64,000 nucleotides of DNA from Anaerostipes rhamnosivorans (GCF_005280655.1 NZ_CP040058.1:2952001-3016000); one strand, 5' to 3'. Counted from the stretch's first letter, positions 24,532-34,564 are shown. Numbers and translations: made by a program. Notes: generated by a model from the letters alone, not told the origin.

Positions 24532-25386
24532 CTACCTCGTTATATCTCTATGCTCAATCTTCACTGGATATGGCAGCTGTTTTAATCTTTCTGCCAAAGC
24601 ATTTGTGATCGTGACGGACCGATGCTTCCCGCCTGTGCATCCAATCCCGATCACAAGATTATACTTCCCTTCCTTAATGTAATTTGGAATCAGGAATTTC
24701 AGCATATCTTCCAGCTTGTCTAAAAATACTCTGGACTCCTCATGCTTCATGACAAAATCCTGGATCGGCTTGTCATTTCCAGTCAAAGGGCGCAGATTCA
24801 GATCATAATAAGGATTGGGAAGGAACCTGACATCAAATACAAGGTCAACATCAGCCGGGATCCCAAACTTAAATCCAAAGGATACCACCGCCACATTGAA
24901 GTTAGCATATTCTTCTTCCCTGACAAATATTCTGTCAATTTCAGCCTTCAATTCCCTTGTGAGCAGCTGGCTCGTATCAATGACATAATCTGCGTGCTTT
25001 TTTAAGACATCCACTGCCTCACGCTCTTTTAGGATTCCATCCTCGATCCGCCCGTTGCGGGCCAGAGGATGGTTTCTCCTGGTCTCTTTATATCGTTTCA
25101 CCAAGATTCGGTTACTGGCGTTTAGAAACAGGATCTCAAACTTGACGCCCATTTCATGGACCTTATTTAATTCTTCTAAAAACTCATCGATAGATGCTCC
25201 GCTGCGGATGTCAATACCGAGGGCTACATTGGATATGTTTGCCGTCTTATCCAGTGTAAGCTCCGCAAACTTGCAAAGCAGCCTGGTCGGAAGATTATCC
25301 ACACAAAAATATCCGACATCCTCAAGCATTTTTAATGCGCTGCTCTTTCCTGCTCCTGACATCCCGGTAACAATCACAAACCTCAT
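24532..25386 (-). CDS. rapZ: RapZ/YvcJ-family nucleotide-binding protein
   Basis: 284 aa. Walker A GMSGAGKSSALKML at residues ~8-21. The C-terminal half has the RapZ block FGFKFGIPADVDLVFDVRFL followed by PNPYYDLNLRPLTG and IGIGCTGGKHRSVTI. It binds nucleotides; in E. coli RapZ controls glmS sRNAs, while in Firmicutes the YvcJ role is less clear. Spacing of 3 bp to whiA and 12 bp to murB indicates one operon. Confidence 0.93.
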   Translation of the reverse strand: MRFVIVTGMSGAGKSSALKMLEDVGYFCVDNLPTRLLCKFAELTLDKTANISNVALGIDIRSGASIDEFLEELNKVHEMGVKFEILFLNASNRILVKRYKETRRNHPLARNGRIEDGILKEREAVDVLKKHADYVIDTSQLLTRELKAEIDRIFVREEEYANFNVAVVSFGFKFGIPADVDLVFDVRFLPNPYYDLNLRPLTGNDKPIQDFVMKHEESRVFLDKLEDMLKFLIPNYIKEGKYNLVIGIGCTGGKHRSVTITNALAERLKQLPYPVKIEHRDITR

Positions 25387-25398
25387 ATCATTCTTCCT

Positions 25399-26307
25399 CT
25401 AAAACTTTCCGACCCGCTTCACTTCCGGCTCCAGGTCCACTCCAAACTTCTCCTTCACTTTTTTCTGTACATCTTCGATCAGCTGGAGCACATCTTTGGC
25501 TGTCGCATGATCCTGATTCACTACAAAACCGCAGTGTTTATCGGATACCCGCGCACCGCCGACCTGGTATCCCCTGAGTCCTGCGTCATCGATCAATTTC
25601 CCCGCGAAATATCCTTCCGGGCGTTTAAATGTGCTGCCTGCACTGGGCAGCTCCAGCGGCTGTTTTGTCTTTCTCGCCAATGTATATTCATCCATCTGCT
25701 TTTTGATCTCGGCAGGATCTCCATCTTCGAGTGAAATGGTACCGCTCAATACCGTATATCCGCATTTAATCACATTGCTGGTCCGGTATCCGAGTTCCAG
25801 ATCACTGGCAGACAGCGTCAGAATCTCTCCGTCCTTCGTCAGCACTGTGGCTTCCTTTAACACCTGAATCATCTCTCCGCCGTAAGCTCCCGCATTCATA
25901 GTGATCGCACCGCCGAATGTGCCGGGGATCCCTCCTGCAAACTCAAACCCGGTGAGGTTCTGTCTCTGTGCTTCCTTGGCGATGGAACTCAGCAGTGCTC
26001 CTGCCTGGGCAGTGATCTCATTTCCTTTGCAGGTGATCTTATTCATGTTTTTATAGATCTGAAGTACAATTCCGTCAATTCCCTGATCGCCTACCAGGAG
26101 ATTGCTGCCGTTTCCAAGGATAAAGAGCGGAGTTTCATATTCTTTTGCTGCTTTGACCGTACACTGTACTTCCTCTATGGTCTCAGGGATCACATACAGT
26201 TCTGCTTCTCCGCCGATGCGGAAGGTTGTATGATTCTTCATAGGTTCCCCTGTGAGTACCCGTTCTGGTGCTATCTTCTGTCTCAATTCTTCAAGAATCG
26301 TGCTCAT
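25399..26307 (-). CDS. murB: UDP-N-acetylenolpyruvoylglucosamine reductase
   Basis: 302 aa, type II MurB. FAD-binding blocks are NHTTFRIGGEAELYV, FILGNGSNLLVGDQGIDG and FAGGIPGTFGGAITMNAGAYGGE; the substrate/catalytic Ser region is PSAGSTFKRPEGYFAGKLID and the C-terminal Glu is in VDLEPEVKRVG. It reduces UDP-GlcNAc-enolpyruvate to UDP-MurNAc with NADPH in peptidoglycan precursor synthesis. It lies 6 bp from the glucokinase gene in the minus-strand cluster. Confidence 0.95.
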   Translation of the reverse strand: MSTILEELRQKIAPERVLTGEPMKNHTTFRIGGEAELYVIPETIEEVQCTVKAAKEYETPLFILGNGSNLLVGDQGIDGIVLQIYKNMNKITCKGNEITAQAGALLSSIAKEAQRQNLTGFEFAGGIPGTFGGAITMNAGAYGGEMIQVLKEATVLTKDGEILTLSASDLELGYRTSNVIKCGYTVLSGTISLEDGDPAEIKKQMDEYTLARKTKQPLELPSAGSTFKRPEGYFAGKLIDDAGLRGYQVGGARVSDKHCGFVVNQDHATAKDVLQLIEDVQKKVKEKFGVDLEPEVKRVGKF

Positions 26308-26313
26308 GCTATT

Positions 26314-27252
26314 TTATTCTCCTTTGATCAGTCTTGCGGCCCCGTAAATTCCTGCATCGTTTCCAAGGCTTGCAAGAATGAATTTTCCTTCTTTTACAGC
26401 GCCGAAGGTATAATTTCCATAGTGCTTTTTAATGGCGTCCAAAAGTATAGTTCCCGCCTTGGAGACTCCCCCGCCGATCACAAAAACCTCAGGGTCCACT
26501 GTCAGAGTAATATTTCCAAAGGCCATTGCCAGTTTCTCACCTAAATGGTCTACCTGTTCAGCTGCAAAAGTGTCTCCCCCTTTTGCTAGGTCAAAAATAT
26601 CCTTTGCCGAAAAGTCTGTCATCTTTTTCAGGGGTGTCTCTGCGTCGGACGCCTCCAATGCCTTCTTTGTCTCAAAAACAATTCCAGTCGCAGAAGCATA
26701 CAACTCCAGACATCCCGTCTTTCCGCAGTTGCACTTGCGTGTCTCTGCCGGGTTGACTGTCATATGCCCGATCTCTCCGCCGTAGCCATGGCTGCCGTTG
26801 ATGATCTGTCCATCGACAATCATGCCACCGCCGACTCCAGTACCCAGAGTGACCATAACCGCACTGCGGTAATCCTTTGCAGCTCCGACCCAGAGTTCTC
26901 CAAGGGCGGCCACATTGGCATCATTTGTCACCTTCACAGGACATCCCAAAAGCTTTCCAAGTTCTTCTGCCACATCGACCTGCCCCCATCCAAGGTTGAC
27001 ACATTCGTTTACCTTCTTAAGAGAAAGCACTGCTCCGGGCACACCCACTCCGGCTCCGATCAGCTGATCCGTCTGGATCTTGTGCGCTGCGATATTTTCT
27101 TTCAGCGCCGCTCCGATATCTTCGATGATATGGGCTCCGCCGTTTTCTTTTCTTGTAGGAATCTCCCACTTTTCCACAAGGCTCCCATCTTCCTGAAACA
27201 ATCCCAGCTTTACTGTGGTGCCTCCCACGTCAATTCCATAAATATATTTCAT
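26314..27252 (-). CDS. glk: ROK-family glucokinase
   Basis: 312 aa. The ATP-binding phosphate loop is IDVGGTTVKLGLF; the sugar site is VTNDANVAALGE, with GTGVGGGMIVDG and EIGHMTVN. The ROK zinc motif is CNCGKTGCLE. It phosphorylates glucose to glucose-6-phosphate at the start of glycolysis. Its place beside hprK and a Crh-like gene links glucose entry and carbon-catabolite control in one transcript. Specificity for glucose is inferred from family and length. Confidence 0.88.
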   Translation of the reverse strand: MKYIYGIDVGGTTVKLGLFQEDGSLVEKWEIPTRKENGGAHIIEDIGAALKENIAAHKIQTDQLIGAGVGVPGAVLSLKKVNECVNLGWGQVDVAEELGKLLGCPVKVTNDANVAALGELWVGAAKDYRSAVMVTLGTGVGGGMIVDGQIINGSHGYGGEIGHMTVNPAETRKCNCGKTGCLELYASATGIVFETKKALEASDAETPLKKMTDFSAKDIFDLAKGGDTFAAEQVDHLGEKLAMAFGNITLTVDPEVFVIGGGVSKAGTILLDAIKKHYGNYTFGAVKEGKFILASLGNDAGIYGAARLIKGE

Positions 27253-27257
27253 GCCGC

Positions 27258-28193
27258 TTATTCCTCCAATTTCCCAGTCACTCTTTTGTATAATTCCTCT
27301 GCAGCATTGTATCCCATTTTCTTCTGGCGATGGTTAATGGCAGCTGACTCAACGATGATCGCCAGATTTCTGCCCGGACGGATTGGAAGTGCATGTGCCA
27401 CTACCTTATTTCCAAGGTACTCTACATAGTTTTCATCCAGGCCCAGCCGGTCATAATCCGTGTCTTTATTCCAGTCTTCCAGCTGAATGACAAGATCAAT
27501 GCTCTGGGTCATCTTGACACTCTCCACACCGAACAGATTCTTCACATCAATGATGCCGATACCCCGCAGTTCAATAAAGAACCGGGTCACAGCAGGGGAT
27601 GAGCCGATCAGGGTATCTTTGCTCACACGCTTGATCTCCACCACATCATCTGATACGAGACGGTGTCCTCTCTTTAACAGTTCAAGGGCAGCTTCGCTCT
27701 TTCCGATACCACTCTCTCCTGTGATCAGAATACCTTCACCGAAAACATCCACTAAAACTCCATGGATCGAAATCCTCGGAGCCAGTTCCACACTGAGCCA
27801 GCGGATTACTTCCGCAGTAAATTCTGAGGTAGAATCCTTGCTGATAAAAACAGGGACTCCATATTTTCTTCCGAAATTAATGATCTTTTCACACGGTTCT
27901 TTCCCCCGGCAGAATACCAGGCACGGGATCTGGGCACTAAAAAGGCGGTCCAGGATCTGGTCGCAGTTATCTTCCTTCTCCAAGATATTGTTGATGTATA
28001 TATATTCCACATTTCCGATGATCTGCACCCTGGATGATGAGAAATGGTCAAAAAAGCCTGCCAGCTGCAATGCCGGACGGTTTACTTCTGCCTGTGTAAT
28101 ATAAATGTCATTGGTGTTGATGTCCGGGATCACTGGGATCAACTCCAGCTTTTTTGCCAGTTCTGCCACCGATACCTTGTATTCTTCGCTCAT
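27258..28193 (-). CDS. hprK: HPr kinase/phosphorylase
   Basis: 311 aa. The N-terminal regulatory domain is followed by the kinase core with Walker A ITGESGIGKSEAALELLKRG, SDDVVEIKR, and the HprK signature EIRGIGIID-like LRGIGIIDVKNLFG. It phosphorylates Ser46 of HPr and Crh when glycolytic intermediates are high and dephosphorylates them when phosphate is high. Its likely substrate, the Ser46-containing Crh-like protein, lies in the same cluster, about 4 kb downstream. Confidence 0.95.
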   Translation of the reverse strand: MSEEYKVSVAELAKKLELIPVIPDINTNDIYITQAEVNRPALQLAGFFDHFSSSRVQIIGNVEYIYINNILEKEDNCDQILDRLFSAQIPCLVFCRGKEPCEKIINFGRKYGVPVFISKDSTSEFTAEVIRWLSVELAPRISIHGVLVDVFGEGILITGESGIGKSEAALELLKRGHRLVSDDVVEIKRVSKDTLIGSSPAVTRFFIELRGIGIIDVKNLFGVESVKMTQSIDLVIQLEDWNKDTDYDRLGLDENYVEYLGNKVVAHALPIRPGRNLAIIVESAAINHRQKKMGYNAAEELYKRVTGKLEE

Positions 28194-28222
28194 AATGAAT
28201 CCTCCTTGTCCGATTGTTATTC

Positions 28223-30106
28223 TTAGTTTATCACATTTTCTTCCTGAGACAAATGGAAAAACGAATAGATTTCTTTTGCCGCTTTCCGAGTCATGCCCGG
28301 CACCTGCATGATCTCATCTTCCGTGGCATCTTTGATGTTTTGTATCTGTTTGAAATGTTTCATCAGCTCTTTTCTTCGCTTTGGACCGACGCCTTTGATA
28401 TCATCAAGCACAGAACTGACTTGTCCTTTTGCTCTCAGTGACCGGTGATACTCAATGGCAAACCGGTGGGCTTCATCCTGAATCCTAGTCACAAGCAGAA
28501 AAGCTTCACTTCGTTTTGGAAAGTAGATTTCATCATTATTATAATACAATCCACGGGTTCTATGATTGTCATCTTTCACCATACCACACACAGGGATTTC
28601 CAGATTCAGATCCTTTAAAACCCTCTCCGCAACGTTGACTTGTCCTTTTCCTCCGTCCATCAGCAGCAGGTCCGGAAACTTCGTAAAACTGCCAAATTCC
28701 AGGTCCTGATTTTTCTCTTTCAACTCCTCGATCTCCCGCTGTCCGTGTAACAGTCTTCTTGTAAGGACTTCTTCCATACTCTTGTAATCATCCGGGCCGT
28801 CCACAGACTTCAGGCGGAACTTTCTATAATCCCGCTTTCTGGCTTTACCGTCCTCAAACACGACCATGGATGCCACCGTCTGAAATCCGCTGATATTGGA
28901 AATATCAAAAGCCTCCATCCTGTGTAGTCCCTTAATCCCCAGAAGCTGCTCAATTTCCTTAACCGCCCCGATTGTGCGCTGTTCTTCCCGTTTCAGCTTT
29001 TCCTTATCCCTGTTCAGGACATTCCGTGCATTTTCTTTCGCCAGTTCCACCAGACGGTGTTTTTCACCTCGTACCGGGATCCTGATATGGACACGGCCTC
29101 CCCGTTTCTTGGACAGCCATTCTTCTACGATTTCTATGTCATCCATACCACATTCCAGGAAAATCTCCCCTGGAAGATATGGTGTCCCCGCATAAAACTG
29201 CTTTACAAATGCACTCATGAGCTCCTGATCCGAAGTTTCCTCGTCCTGGGTCATATGAAAATACTCTCTTCCCAAAAGCTTTCCGTCCCGAATGAAAAAG
29301 ACAGAAACTACTGCATCTGTTTTTTCTTTTGCAAAGGCAATGATATCCCTGTTTTCAAATCCATGGCTGTTGATCTTCTGACGGTCTGCGATCTTTGCAA
29401 TGCTTTTCAGCAGATTCCTGTACTCTGCGGCCGATTCAAATTCCAGTTCGGCAGCCGCCTGGTTCATCTTTTCAGTGAGCATTTCGGATACATCTTTATA
29501 ATTTCCGTTTAGAAAGCTCAGTACTTTCTCAATAGATTTTTGGTAATCTTCCCTAGAAATATATCCCTGACACGGCCCTTCACACTGCTTGATCTGATAG
29601 TACAGGCAAGGACGGTCTTTTCCGATATCCTTTGGAAGTTTCCTGCTGCATGTCCTAATCTTAAAAAGCTTCCTCAGCAGCTCAATGATATCCTTTACTG
29701 CCCCCGCACTTGTATATGGCCCGAAGTATTTACACTTGTCCTGCTTCATCTTTCTGGCCAGCATGATCCGGGGATATTCTTCATTAGTGGTAACTTTGAT
29801 GTACGGATAATTCTTGTCATCCTTCAGCATGGTGTTGTATTTGGGCCGGTGCTCCTTGATCAGGTTACACTCCAGCACCAGTGCTTCCAGCTCTGAATCT
29901 GTAATAATATACTCAAAATATGCAATATGAGATACCATATGCTGAATCTTTGTGGTTAAATTTCTGCTGCCCTGGAAATACTGTCTCACACGGTTGCAGA
30001 GTTTGATCGCCTTACCTACATATATGATCTCATCTTTGTCATTATGCATGATATAAACCCCGGGCTTTGCCGGAAGTTTTTTTAATTCTTCCTGTATGTT
30101 AAACAT
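28223..30106 (-). CDS. uvrC: Excinuclease ABC subunit C
   Basis: 627 aa, full length. N-terminal GIY-YIG nuclease ([20 protein letters not shown]); Cys-rich segment ([29 protein letters not shown]); UVR domain near 200-235; RNase H-like second nuclease ([31 protein letters not shown]); and C-terminal helix-hairpin-helix ([31 protein letters not shown]). It makes the dual incisions in nucleotide excision repair with UvrB. It is the first gene of the hprK-glk-murB-rapZ-whiA-crh transcript. Confidence 0.96.
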   Translation of the reverse strand: MFNIQEELKKLPAKPGVYIMHNDKDEIIYVGKAIKLCNRVRQYFQGSRNLTTKIQHMVSHIAYFEYIITDSELEALVLECNLIKEHRPKYNTMLKDDKNYPYIKVTTNEEYPRIMLARKMKQDKCKYFGPYTSAGAVKDIIELLRKLFKIRTCSRKLPKDIGKDRPCLYYQIKQCEGPCQGYISREDYQKSIEKVLSFLNGNYKDVSEMLTEKMNQAAAELEFESAAEYRNLLKSIAKIADRQKINSHGFENRDIIAFAKEKTDAVVSVFFIRDGKLLGREYFHMTQDEETSDQELMSAFVKQFYAGTPYLPGEIFLECGMDDIEIVEEWLSKKRGGRVHIRIPVRGEKHRLVELAKENARNVLNRDKEKLKREEQRTIGAVKEIEQLLGIKGLHRMEAFDISNISGFQTVASMVVFEDGKARKRDYRKFRLKSVDGPDDYKSMEEVLTRRLLHGQREIEELKEKNQDLEFGSFTKFPDLLLMDGGKGQVNVAERVLKDLNLEIPVCGMVKDDNHRTRGLYYNNDEIYFPKRSEAFLLVTRIQDEAHRFAIEYHRSLRAKGQVSSVLDDIKGVGPKRRKELMKHFKQIQNIKDATEDEIMQVPGMTRKAAKEIYSFFHLSQEENVIN

Positions 30107-30529
30107 CCTGGCTCTCCTCCATCATCCCAACATGTGTGTACCATGATATCATACTCTAAAGAAACAGAAAAGAACAAAGTAGACACCCCCCATCATAACA
30201 CCCATAGGGCTTTTTTATTCTTTCGGAAGCTGCAACGACTATCAAAAGCTAGGACTCAAGCAGACCTATGGAATAAAAAATAGTATTAGTTTCTGTGCTA
30301 TTAAAAAGTCATGAACATTGAAATGTGATTTCGCTTTCTTATCTGTTACATAGCGGATTTCAAAATAAATGATATGGATTTATTGTATTCTGCGAGCTAT
30401 ACTTAATATCAAACAGATTGGCATTAATGACTATTTCTGAATGATAATTGTCGAAACAAGGAATACCTATTGATACACTCGCGAAATTTACAAGCTGTGT
30501 TATAAAATACAAGATAGATGAGGTACACT
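30107..30529. other. Gene-free region between uvrC and EcsC-like gene
   Basis: It holds the uvrC upstream region, with a possible minus-strand -10 TATGAT near 30150, and a partial copy of the dispersed repeat at 30201-30280. From about 30290 to 30529 is AT-rich sequence with the upstream region of the EcsC-like gene; its ribosome binding site is GATGAGG at 30517. I see no RNA gene or ORF worth calling. Confidence 0.5.
30201..30280 (+). repeat. Partial dispersed repeat element (terminator half), copy 4
   Basis: CCCATAGGGCTTTTTTATTC followed 44 nt later by CCTATGGAATAAAAAA: the terminator-and-inverted-repeat end of the element at 7095 and 61719, with a different loop and a degenerate left arm. 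Confidence 0.5.
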
Positions 30530-31543
30530 ATGAATAGAATTTTTGATGCTCCTGCTCCTATTATTAATAAAAAGGAAGCAGACACACTCGATATTTTGAC
30601 AGAAAAATATACTAAACTTATTGAACCCAGCAAACTTGCAAAGTTAGGTACAAAGGCAGGACAACTTGTACCCGAGAAAATTAAGAAATGGGGAATTGAT
30701 ATTAGCCTTAATATATCGGAGAAAGAATTATATTCTCAAATGATGAATGTAATCGGAAGTGGATTTAAAACTATCGAGGAACAGGCGGCTAAATTTTCTA
30801 TTAATGAGAAGCAGATCATCACTAAGGTAAACCAAAACTCTGGTTTTGAAATACAAAAATTAGACGAAATTTGTTTAGTAAGAAGTTATGACATAGCAAA
30901 ATTGGTCAATACATATAAAAATCAAGATACATTTGTCGCCACAATAGAGGGTGGCGGAACAGGTGCATTTGGATTTTGGGGATTGCCTTTTAACATTGTT
31001 TTAAGCACTTTTCTGTATTTTAGATCAGTACAATCAATAGCAATGTTTTATGGATATGATGTAAAAAACAATAGTACCGAATTAGTAATAGCAAGTGAAG
31101 TATTTACAAACGCATTAAGTCCAAGTACAAGCGATGCCAACAATGAAGCAACGGCTATTATTGGTAAAATTATGTTGATGAGCCAAGCTGCCGTTGTAAA
31201 GCAAACAGTGAAAAAAACATGGACGGATATGGCAGCTCGTGGTGGAATACCATTATTGTTGGCACAAATGAGAGCGCTAGCACATAAATCCGCACAAAAG
31301 GCACTTCAAAATGTAGGGGCAAAGGGATTGGAAAACAACATTTTCAAAGAAGCCTTTGAGCAAATTGGCCGAAAACTGACATTAAAAGCGATAGGAAAAG
31401 CAGTGCCGATTGCTTCTGCAGTTACGGGTGCATTGATTGATACGGCACAAATGAAAAAAGTGCTTGAGTATGCCGATATATTCTATCAGAAAAGGTTTAT
31501 TATGGAAAAAGAAAGTCGTATTTCAAATTTAATAGGTGAATAA
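30530..31543 (+). CDS. EcsC-family protein
   Basis: 337 aa. The EcsC pattern includes the Gly-rich segment VATIEGGGTGAFGFWGLPFN (about residue 140), a hydrophobic stretch LSTFLYFRSVQSIAMFYGYD, and a C-terminal hydrophobic-basic region RKLTLKAIGKAVPIASAVTG around 280. The family is found near membranes and in phage-defence-like or EcsAB contexts, but no biochemical role is settled. Start at 30530 after GATGAGG. Its codon use is more AT-rich than the neighbouring cluster, suggesting recent arrival. It is a single gene. Confidence 0.75.
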   Translation: MNRIFDAPAPIINKKEADTLDILTEKYTKLIEPSKLAKLGTKAGQLVPEKIKKWGIDISLNISEKELYSQMMNVIGSGFKTIEEQAAKFSINEKQIITKVNQNSGFEIQKLDEICLVRSYDIAKLVNTYKNQDTFVATIEGGGTGAFGFWGLPFNIVLSTFLYFRSVQSIAMFYGYDVKNNSTELVIASEVFTNALSPSTSDANNEATAIIGKIMLMSQAAVVKQTVKKTWTDMAARGGIPLLLAQMRALAHKSAQKALQNVGAKGLENNIFKEAFEQIGRKLTLKAIGKAVPIASAVTGALIDTAQMKKVLEYADIFYQKRFIMEKESRISNLIGE

Positions 31544-31855
31544 GAAATTTTAATAGAAATGGATAATCTAAGTAAAAGCATTTCTCCTTGAAATGTTACA
31601 CAGTTAAAGAGCATTTTGCGAAAAAGGTATCAGCGCCAATTCAATAAAAATAACCCCGCAATGTCAAATGCGGGGTTACCTATTTAATGAAAAGAGAGGA
31701 TTAATATATATGAAAAACTATAGTCTAAGTATATCAGAATCCTCCCCGGAAACAATGGATAGAAAATAAACAATTCTAAACAAAGTATAAAATGACCTGA
31801 AGAAAGTCTTAGGATTACTAATAATTTCTGACACAGCAGCAGTTTACTGTAGAAC
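31544..31855. other. Intergenic region with terminator
   Basis: Besides the terminator at 31651-31678 it holds a 19-codon open frame (31710-31769) with an AGAGAGGA box; too short to claim. Nothing else is seen. Confidence 0.4.
31651..31678. terminator. Bidirectional intrinsic terminator
   Basis: Perfect 10-bp stem TAACCCCGCA / TGCGGGGTTA. The minus strand continues with TTTTTATTG; it serves the convergent lipoprotein and EcsC-like genes. Confidence 0.85.
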
Positions 31856-32530
31856 TTACTGGGTAATCAGAATCTTAACTATCTGTGTCCCAAATGTGTA
31901 ACTGTTTTCAGGCATCCATCTTTTGACTTCTTTCTTATTTTGCTTCACTGTTTTTAATTTCATGGTTAAAGTGACTTCTTTCATTTCTTCTGTAGGCTTT
32001 ATTTCTTTAATCAGTTCCGCCATTTTGGAAAGAATGTAGGGGCCTAACTGTTCTTTCTTTTTGATTTTTCCTGATTTTATAGCATTCTGCATATCTTTCA
32101 TAAGCTCAGACTGTATTTTTGCAAGGTTAATACTCTGTGATTTCAGAATGACTGTTGCTGTTCCTTCCTCTTCGTCCTTTTCATCTGTTTTCACTTCATA
32201 TTTAAGCTTTGCTAACGCATGGAGTATTGAATCAATAACTTTATCCGCGTCCTCAGATTTAAACATGCCTCCGGCATAATTTGCAGATGTCATGAAAGAA
32301 GACTTCATACTTGTCTTATAGGTCTTTAATGCCTTTTTTGCGTCTGCTTCCGTAATACCATATTTTACAAGTTCCTCTGTATTACCTCTGGTATACAAAA
32401 GATAATATGCTTCTGCAAGCTTGTGCGGCTCCGGAATTTCCTCTTTCTTCTTGCATCCGGCCAAAGCCAGAGAAATGATTAAAACAAGGCTTAGTAATAC
32501 CGCCAATTTTCTCTTCATCTGCTTTTTCAT
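31856..32530 (-). CDS. Secreted lipoprotein (DUF5105-like)
   Basis: 224 aa. Signal peptide with lipobox ISLALAGCKKK. The mature part has HKLAEAYYLLYTRGNTEELV near the N-terminus and a helical body with KYGITEADAKKALKTYKTS, ending in beta strands (EVTLTMKLKTVKQNKKEV). It resembles small Firmicute lipoproteins of the DUF5105 type with unknown role. The ATG at 32530 has GGAGAACAGG upstream. It follows a cell-surface protein gene on the same strand, but a terminator intervenes. Confidence 0.72.
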   Translation of the reverse strand: MKKQMKRKLAVLLSLVLIISLALAGCKKKEEIPEPHKLAEAYYLLYTRGNTEELVKYGITEADAKKALKTYKTSMKSSFMTSANYAGGMFKSEDADKVIDSILHALAKLKYEVKTDEKDEEEGTATVILKSQSINLAKIQSELMKDMQNAIKSGKIKKKEQLGPYILSKMAELIKEIKPTEEMKEVTLTMKLKTVKQNKKEVKRWMPENSYTFGTQIVKILITQ

Positions 32531-32569
32531 AACCTGTTCTCCTCTATCTTAGAAAATGTTTTAAAGCAA

Positions 32570-32615
32570 AAGCCAGCTGCAGCAGAGTCTGTCGGCTCTG
32601 CTGCAAAGCTTTTTA
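32570..32615 (-). terminator. Terminator after surface protein gene
   Basis: GCAGCAGAG (32579-32587) pairs with CTCTGCTGC (32596-32604); the minus strand continues CAGCTGGCTTTTGCTTT. It lies between the 32613 gene and the lipoprotein gene. Confidence 0.65.
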
Positions 32616-33863
32616 TTTTACATATTTGACTATGTATTTTCCGCTTGTATTCTTTGTATTTTTGGTTACCTTTACATAATAGGTGCCTTTTGATAATTTT
32701 CCTTTGAAAGTAATATAACTTGGGCTGTATGCCGTACGTGAACTCAGCTTTTTCTTTCCCTTGTACAGCGTTGCAGTCACACTTCCTGAACTGTTATATG
32801 TAGTAACCTTAAACTGTGTAGAACGACGTTTACTGACTTTAAACTTGTACCAATGGGTCTTCTTCTTAGCATCTGAAGCTGTCAGCACATTTGTCTTGGA
32901 TTTCTTACGGCTGATAGATTTGGATTTGGATTTTTTGGTTGCATACTTGCCTGTGTAAGCTTTTTTTCCATATCTGGCAGTAAAAATATCATACTTTGAT
33001 GTTCCTGAGATAACAAGACGATAACTCCCCTTACTTAGTGCATGATATTTTCTAAGATTCGAATTATAACTATATTTCTGATCAGTTACTCGCACCCATT
33101 TTTTACCGCTCTTTTTTTCAATATGACTCTTTAAAGAGTAGCCTTTATCTGAAACAAGATCTGTCCAAACTTGACTTCTCTTGGAAACAGAAAAATTCTG
33201 ATAATTATTTCCACCATTTCCTGCTATATATTTAGCTGTTCCAGACAAATTCCCATTATTACTTGAATAATAGAAAGGTATATATCCAGTTGCAACGCTT
33301 GAATTATAAGGTGATGATACAGTTAATCTATATGTCCCTTCATTAACATAATTGGCAATCACTGTGCCTTCATCTGAATAACCAGAAGCTACAAAATTTC
33401 CTTTACTGTCAGTTAATGTGACAGTACAATTCGCTGGTGTTTGTGTAGGCACACCCGTAGATGTAACGTAAACATTCGAGAACTTTACACATAACTTTCC
33501 TTTTGTTGGCATATAAATATTAGATATTAATTGATTGCTGCCTGTTATTGGGCTAGCAACATTAAATTGGCCATTTTCAATCTTTTTGTTTATAGCATTG
33601 ATACTTGCTCGAGTGTTGATATGATAAGCTTTTAAATTAGCTACTGACCGAACACTTTTTGATTTCTTTGAAACCTTGGTGCTTTGAGCAGTATTAAAAC
33701 CCTGGATATCTTTTACTTTTTGGACTTCAGAGGACAACTGTCCTCTTTTGTTAACCACTTCACTAGAAATGCCTTCCTTCTTCTCCGCTCCAAATGCTAC
33801 AGTGCTGAATCCCAACGAAAGGGACAGCCCTAAGCACACAACGGCTTTTAACGCTCTTCTCAT
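32613..33863 (-). CDS. Secreted surface protein with PPC-like C-terminal repeats
   Basis: 416 aa. Signal peptide (ALKAVVCLGLSLSLGFSTVA). A central beta region follows (about 105-190: GKLCVKFSNVYVTSTGVPTQ...), then two C-terminal beta domains. The last one, about 340-416, contains THWYKFKVSKRRSTQFKVTT and GTYYVKVTKNTKNTSGKYIV, typical of PPC-like (pre-peptidase C-terminal) domains. It is very rich in Lys, Ser and Tyr and carries no wall-anchor. The ATG at 33863 lies after GGAGAG. Function unknown, probably wall-bound. Confidence 0.72.
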   Translation of the reverse strand: MRRALKAVVCLGLSLSLGFSTVAFGAEKKEGISSEVVNKRGQLSSEVQKVKDIQGFNTAQSTKVSKKSKSVRSVANLKAYHINTRASINAINKKIENGQFNVASPITGSNQLISNIYMPTKGKLCVKFSNVYVTSTGVPTQTPANCTVTLTDSKGNFVASGYSDEGTVIANYVNEGTYRLTVSSPYNSSVATGYIPFYYSSNNGNLSGTAKYIAGNGGNNYQNFSVSKRSQVWTDLVSDKGYSLKSHIEKKSGKKWVRVTDQKYSYNSNLRKYHALSKGSYRLVISGTSKYDIFTARYGKKAYTGKYATKKSKSKSISRKKSKTNVLTASDAKKKTHWYKFKVSKRRSTQFKVTTYNSSGSVTATLYKGKKKLSSRTAYSPSYITFKGKLSKGTYYVKVTKNTKNTSGKYIVKYVK

Positions 33864-33972
33864 AACGTTCTCTCCTTTTTATCATGTCTTTGTTACTGTG
33901 TATCTCACAAGTCCCCCAACCTCAAAGAACACAGCAGTTAATAGCTCCCAAATTAATTTATCATCAGAAATA

Positions 33973-34470
33973 TTACCGGTTATCCACCTTTTCAGGGTAC
34001 ATGTCATGGTGAGCCAGTCTGTCAAAAGCAATCTGCTCCCACGGCGTTCCCTTTTTCCCATAGTTACAGTATGGGTCAATCGAAATCCCGCCCCTCGGCG
34101 TAAATTTTCCCCATACTTCAATATATTTCGGGTCCATCAGTTTGATCAGATCCTTCATGATAATATTCATACAGTCCTCGTGGAAATCACCGTGATTTCT
34201 GAAGCTGTACAGATATAACTTGAGGGATTTGCTTTCCACCATCCTTTCTCCCGGAACATAGGAAATATAAACGGTCGCAAAATCCGGTTGTCCAGTCATA
34301 GGACACAGACTTGTAAATTCCGGCGCATTAAACTTTACAAAATAATCATTGTCAGGATGCTTATTCGGAAAAGTCTCCAGCACTTCCGGTGCATAATCAT
34401 CCGGATATTTTGTCTGCTGATTTCCCAGCAACGTAATACCTCCCAATTCCACATTGGTTCTACCACTCAT
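33973..34470 (-). CDS. queF: NADPH-dependent 7-cyano-7-deazaguanine reductase
   Basis: 165 aa, short (type I) QueF. It reduces preQ0 to preQ1 in queuosine synthesis. The catalytic Cys is in [20 protein letters not shown], the Asp in [13 protein letters not shown], and the NADPH/substrate region [13 protein letters not shown] follows. Start ATG at 34470 with AGGAGGAATTAAG. It stands alone; no queCDE is nearby. No preQ1-riboswitch core is visible upstream, but there is a CACAG / CTGTG hairpin and a TATACT -10. Confidence 0.93.
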   Translation of the reverse strand: MSGRTNVELGGITLLGNQQTKYPDDYAPEVLETFPNKHPDNDYFVKFNAPEFTSLCPMTGQPDFATVYISYVPGERMVESKSLKLYLYSFRNHGDFHEDCMNIIMKDLIKLMDPKYIEVWGKFTPRGGISIDPYCNYGKKGTPWEQIAFDRLAHHDMYPEKVDNR

Positions 34471-34564
34471 CTTAATTCCTCCTGTTTTGTTTAAATCACA
34501 GGTCTTCATATATCTGTGATTCTTTTACCAGTATATCATATTTTCTGCTCTTTTTTTAGTGTTT

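Noticed and set aside
27487..28104. 205-aa open frame on the plus strand opposite hprK
   Set aside because: Shadow of hprK: no ribosome binding site, no family features, high Ser/Arg content typical of antisense frames. Other long plus-strand frames opposite glk (26764-27429) and opposite the glycyl radical enzyme (57930-58517) are rejected for the same reason.
31710..31769. 19-codon open frame with an AGAGAGGA box
   Set aside because: Could be a small peptide gene but it is too short, with no conservation information and no neighbours that explain it.
34471..34564. Possible preQ1 riboswitch before queF
   Set aside because: The preQ1-I core (short C-rich stem and A-rich tail) is not visible. 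Only a simple CACAG/CTGTG hairpin is present.
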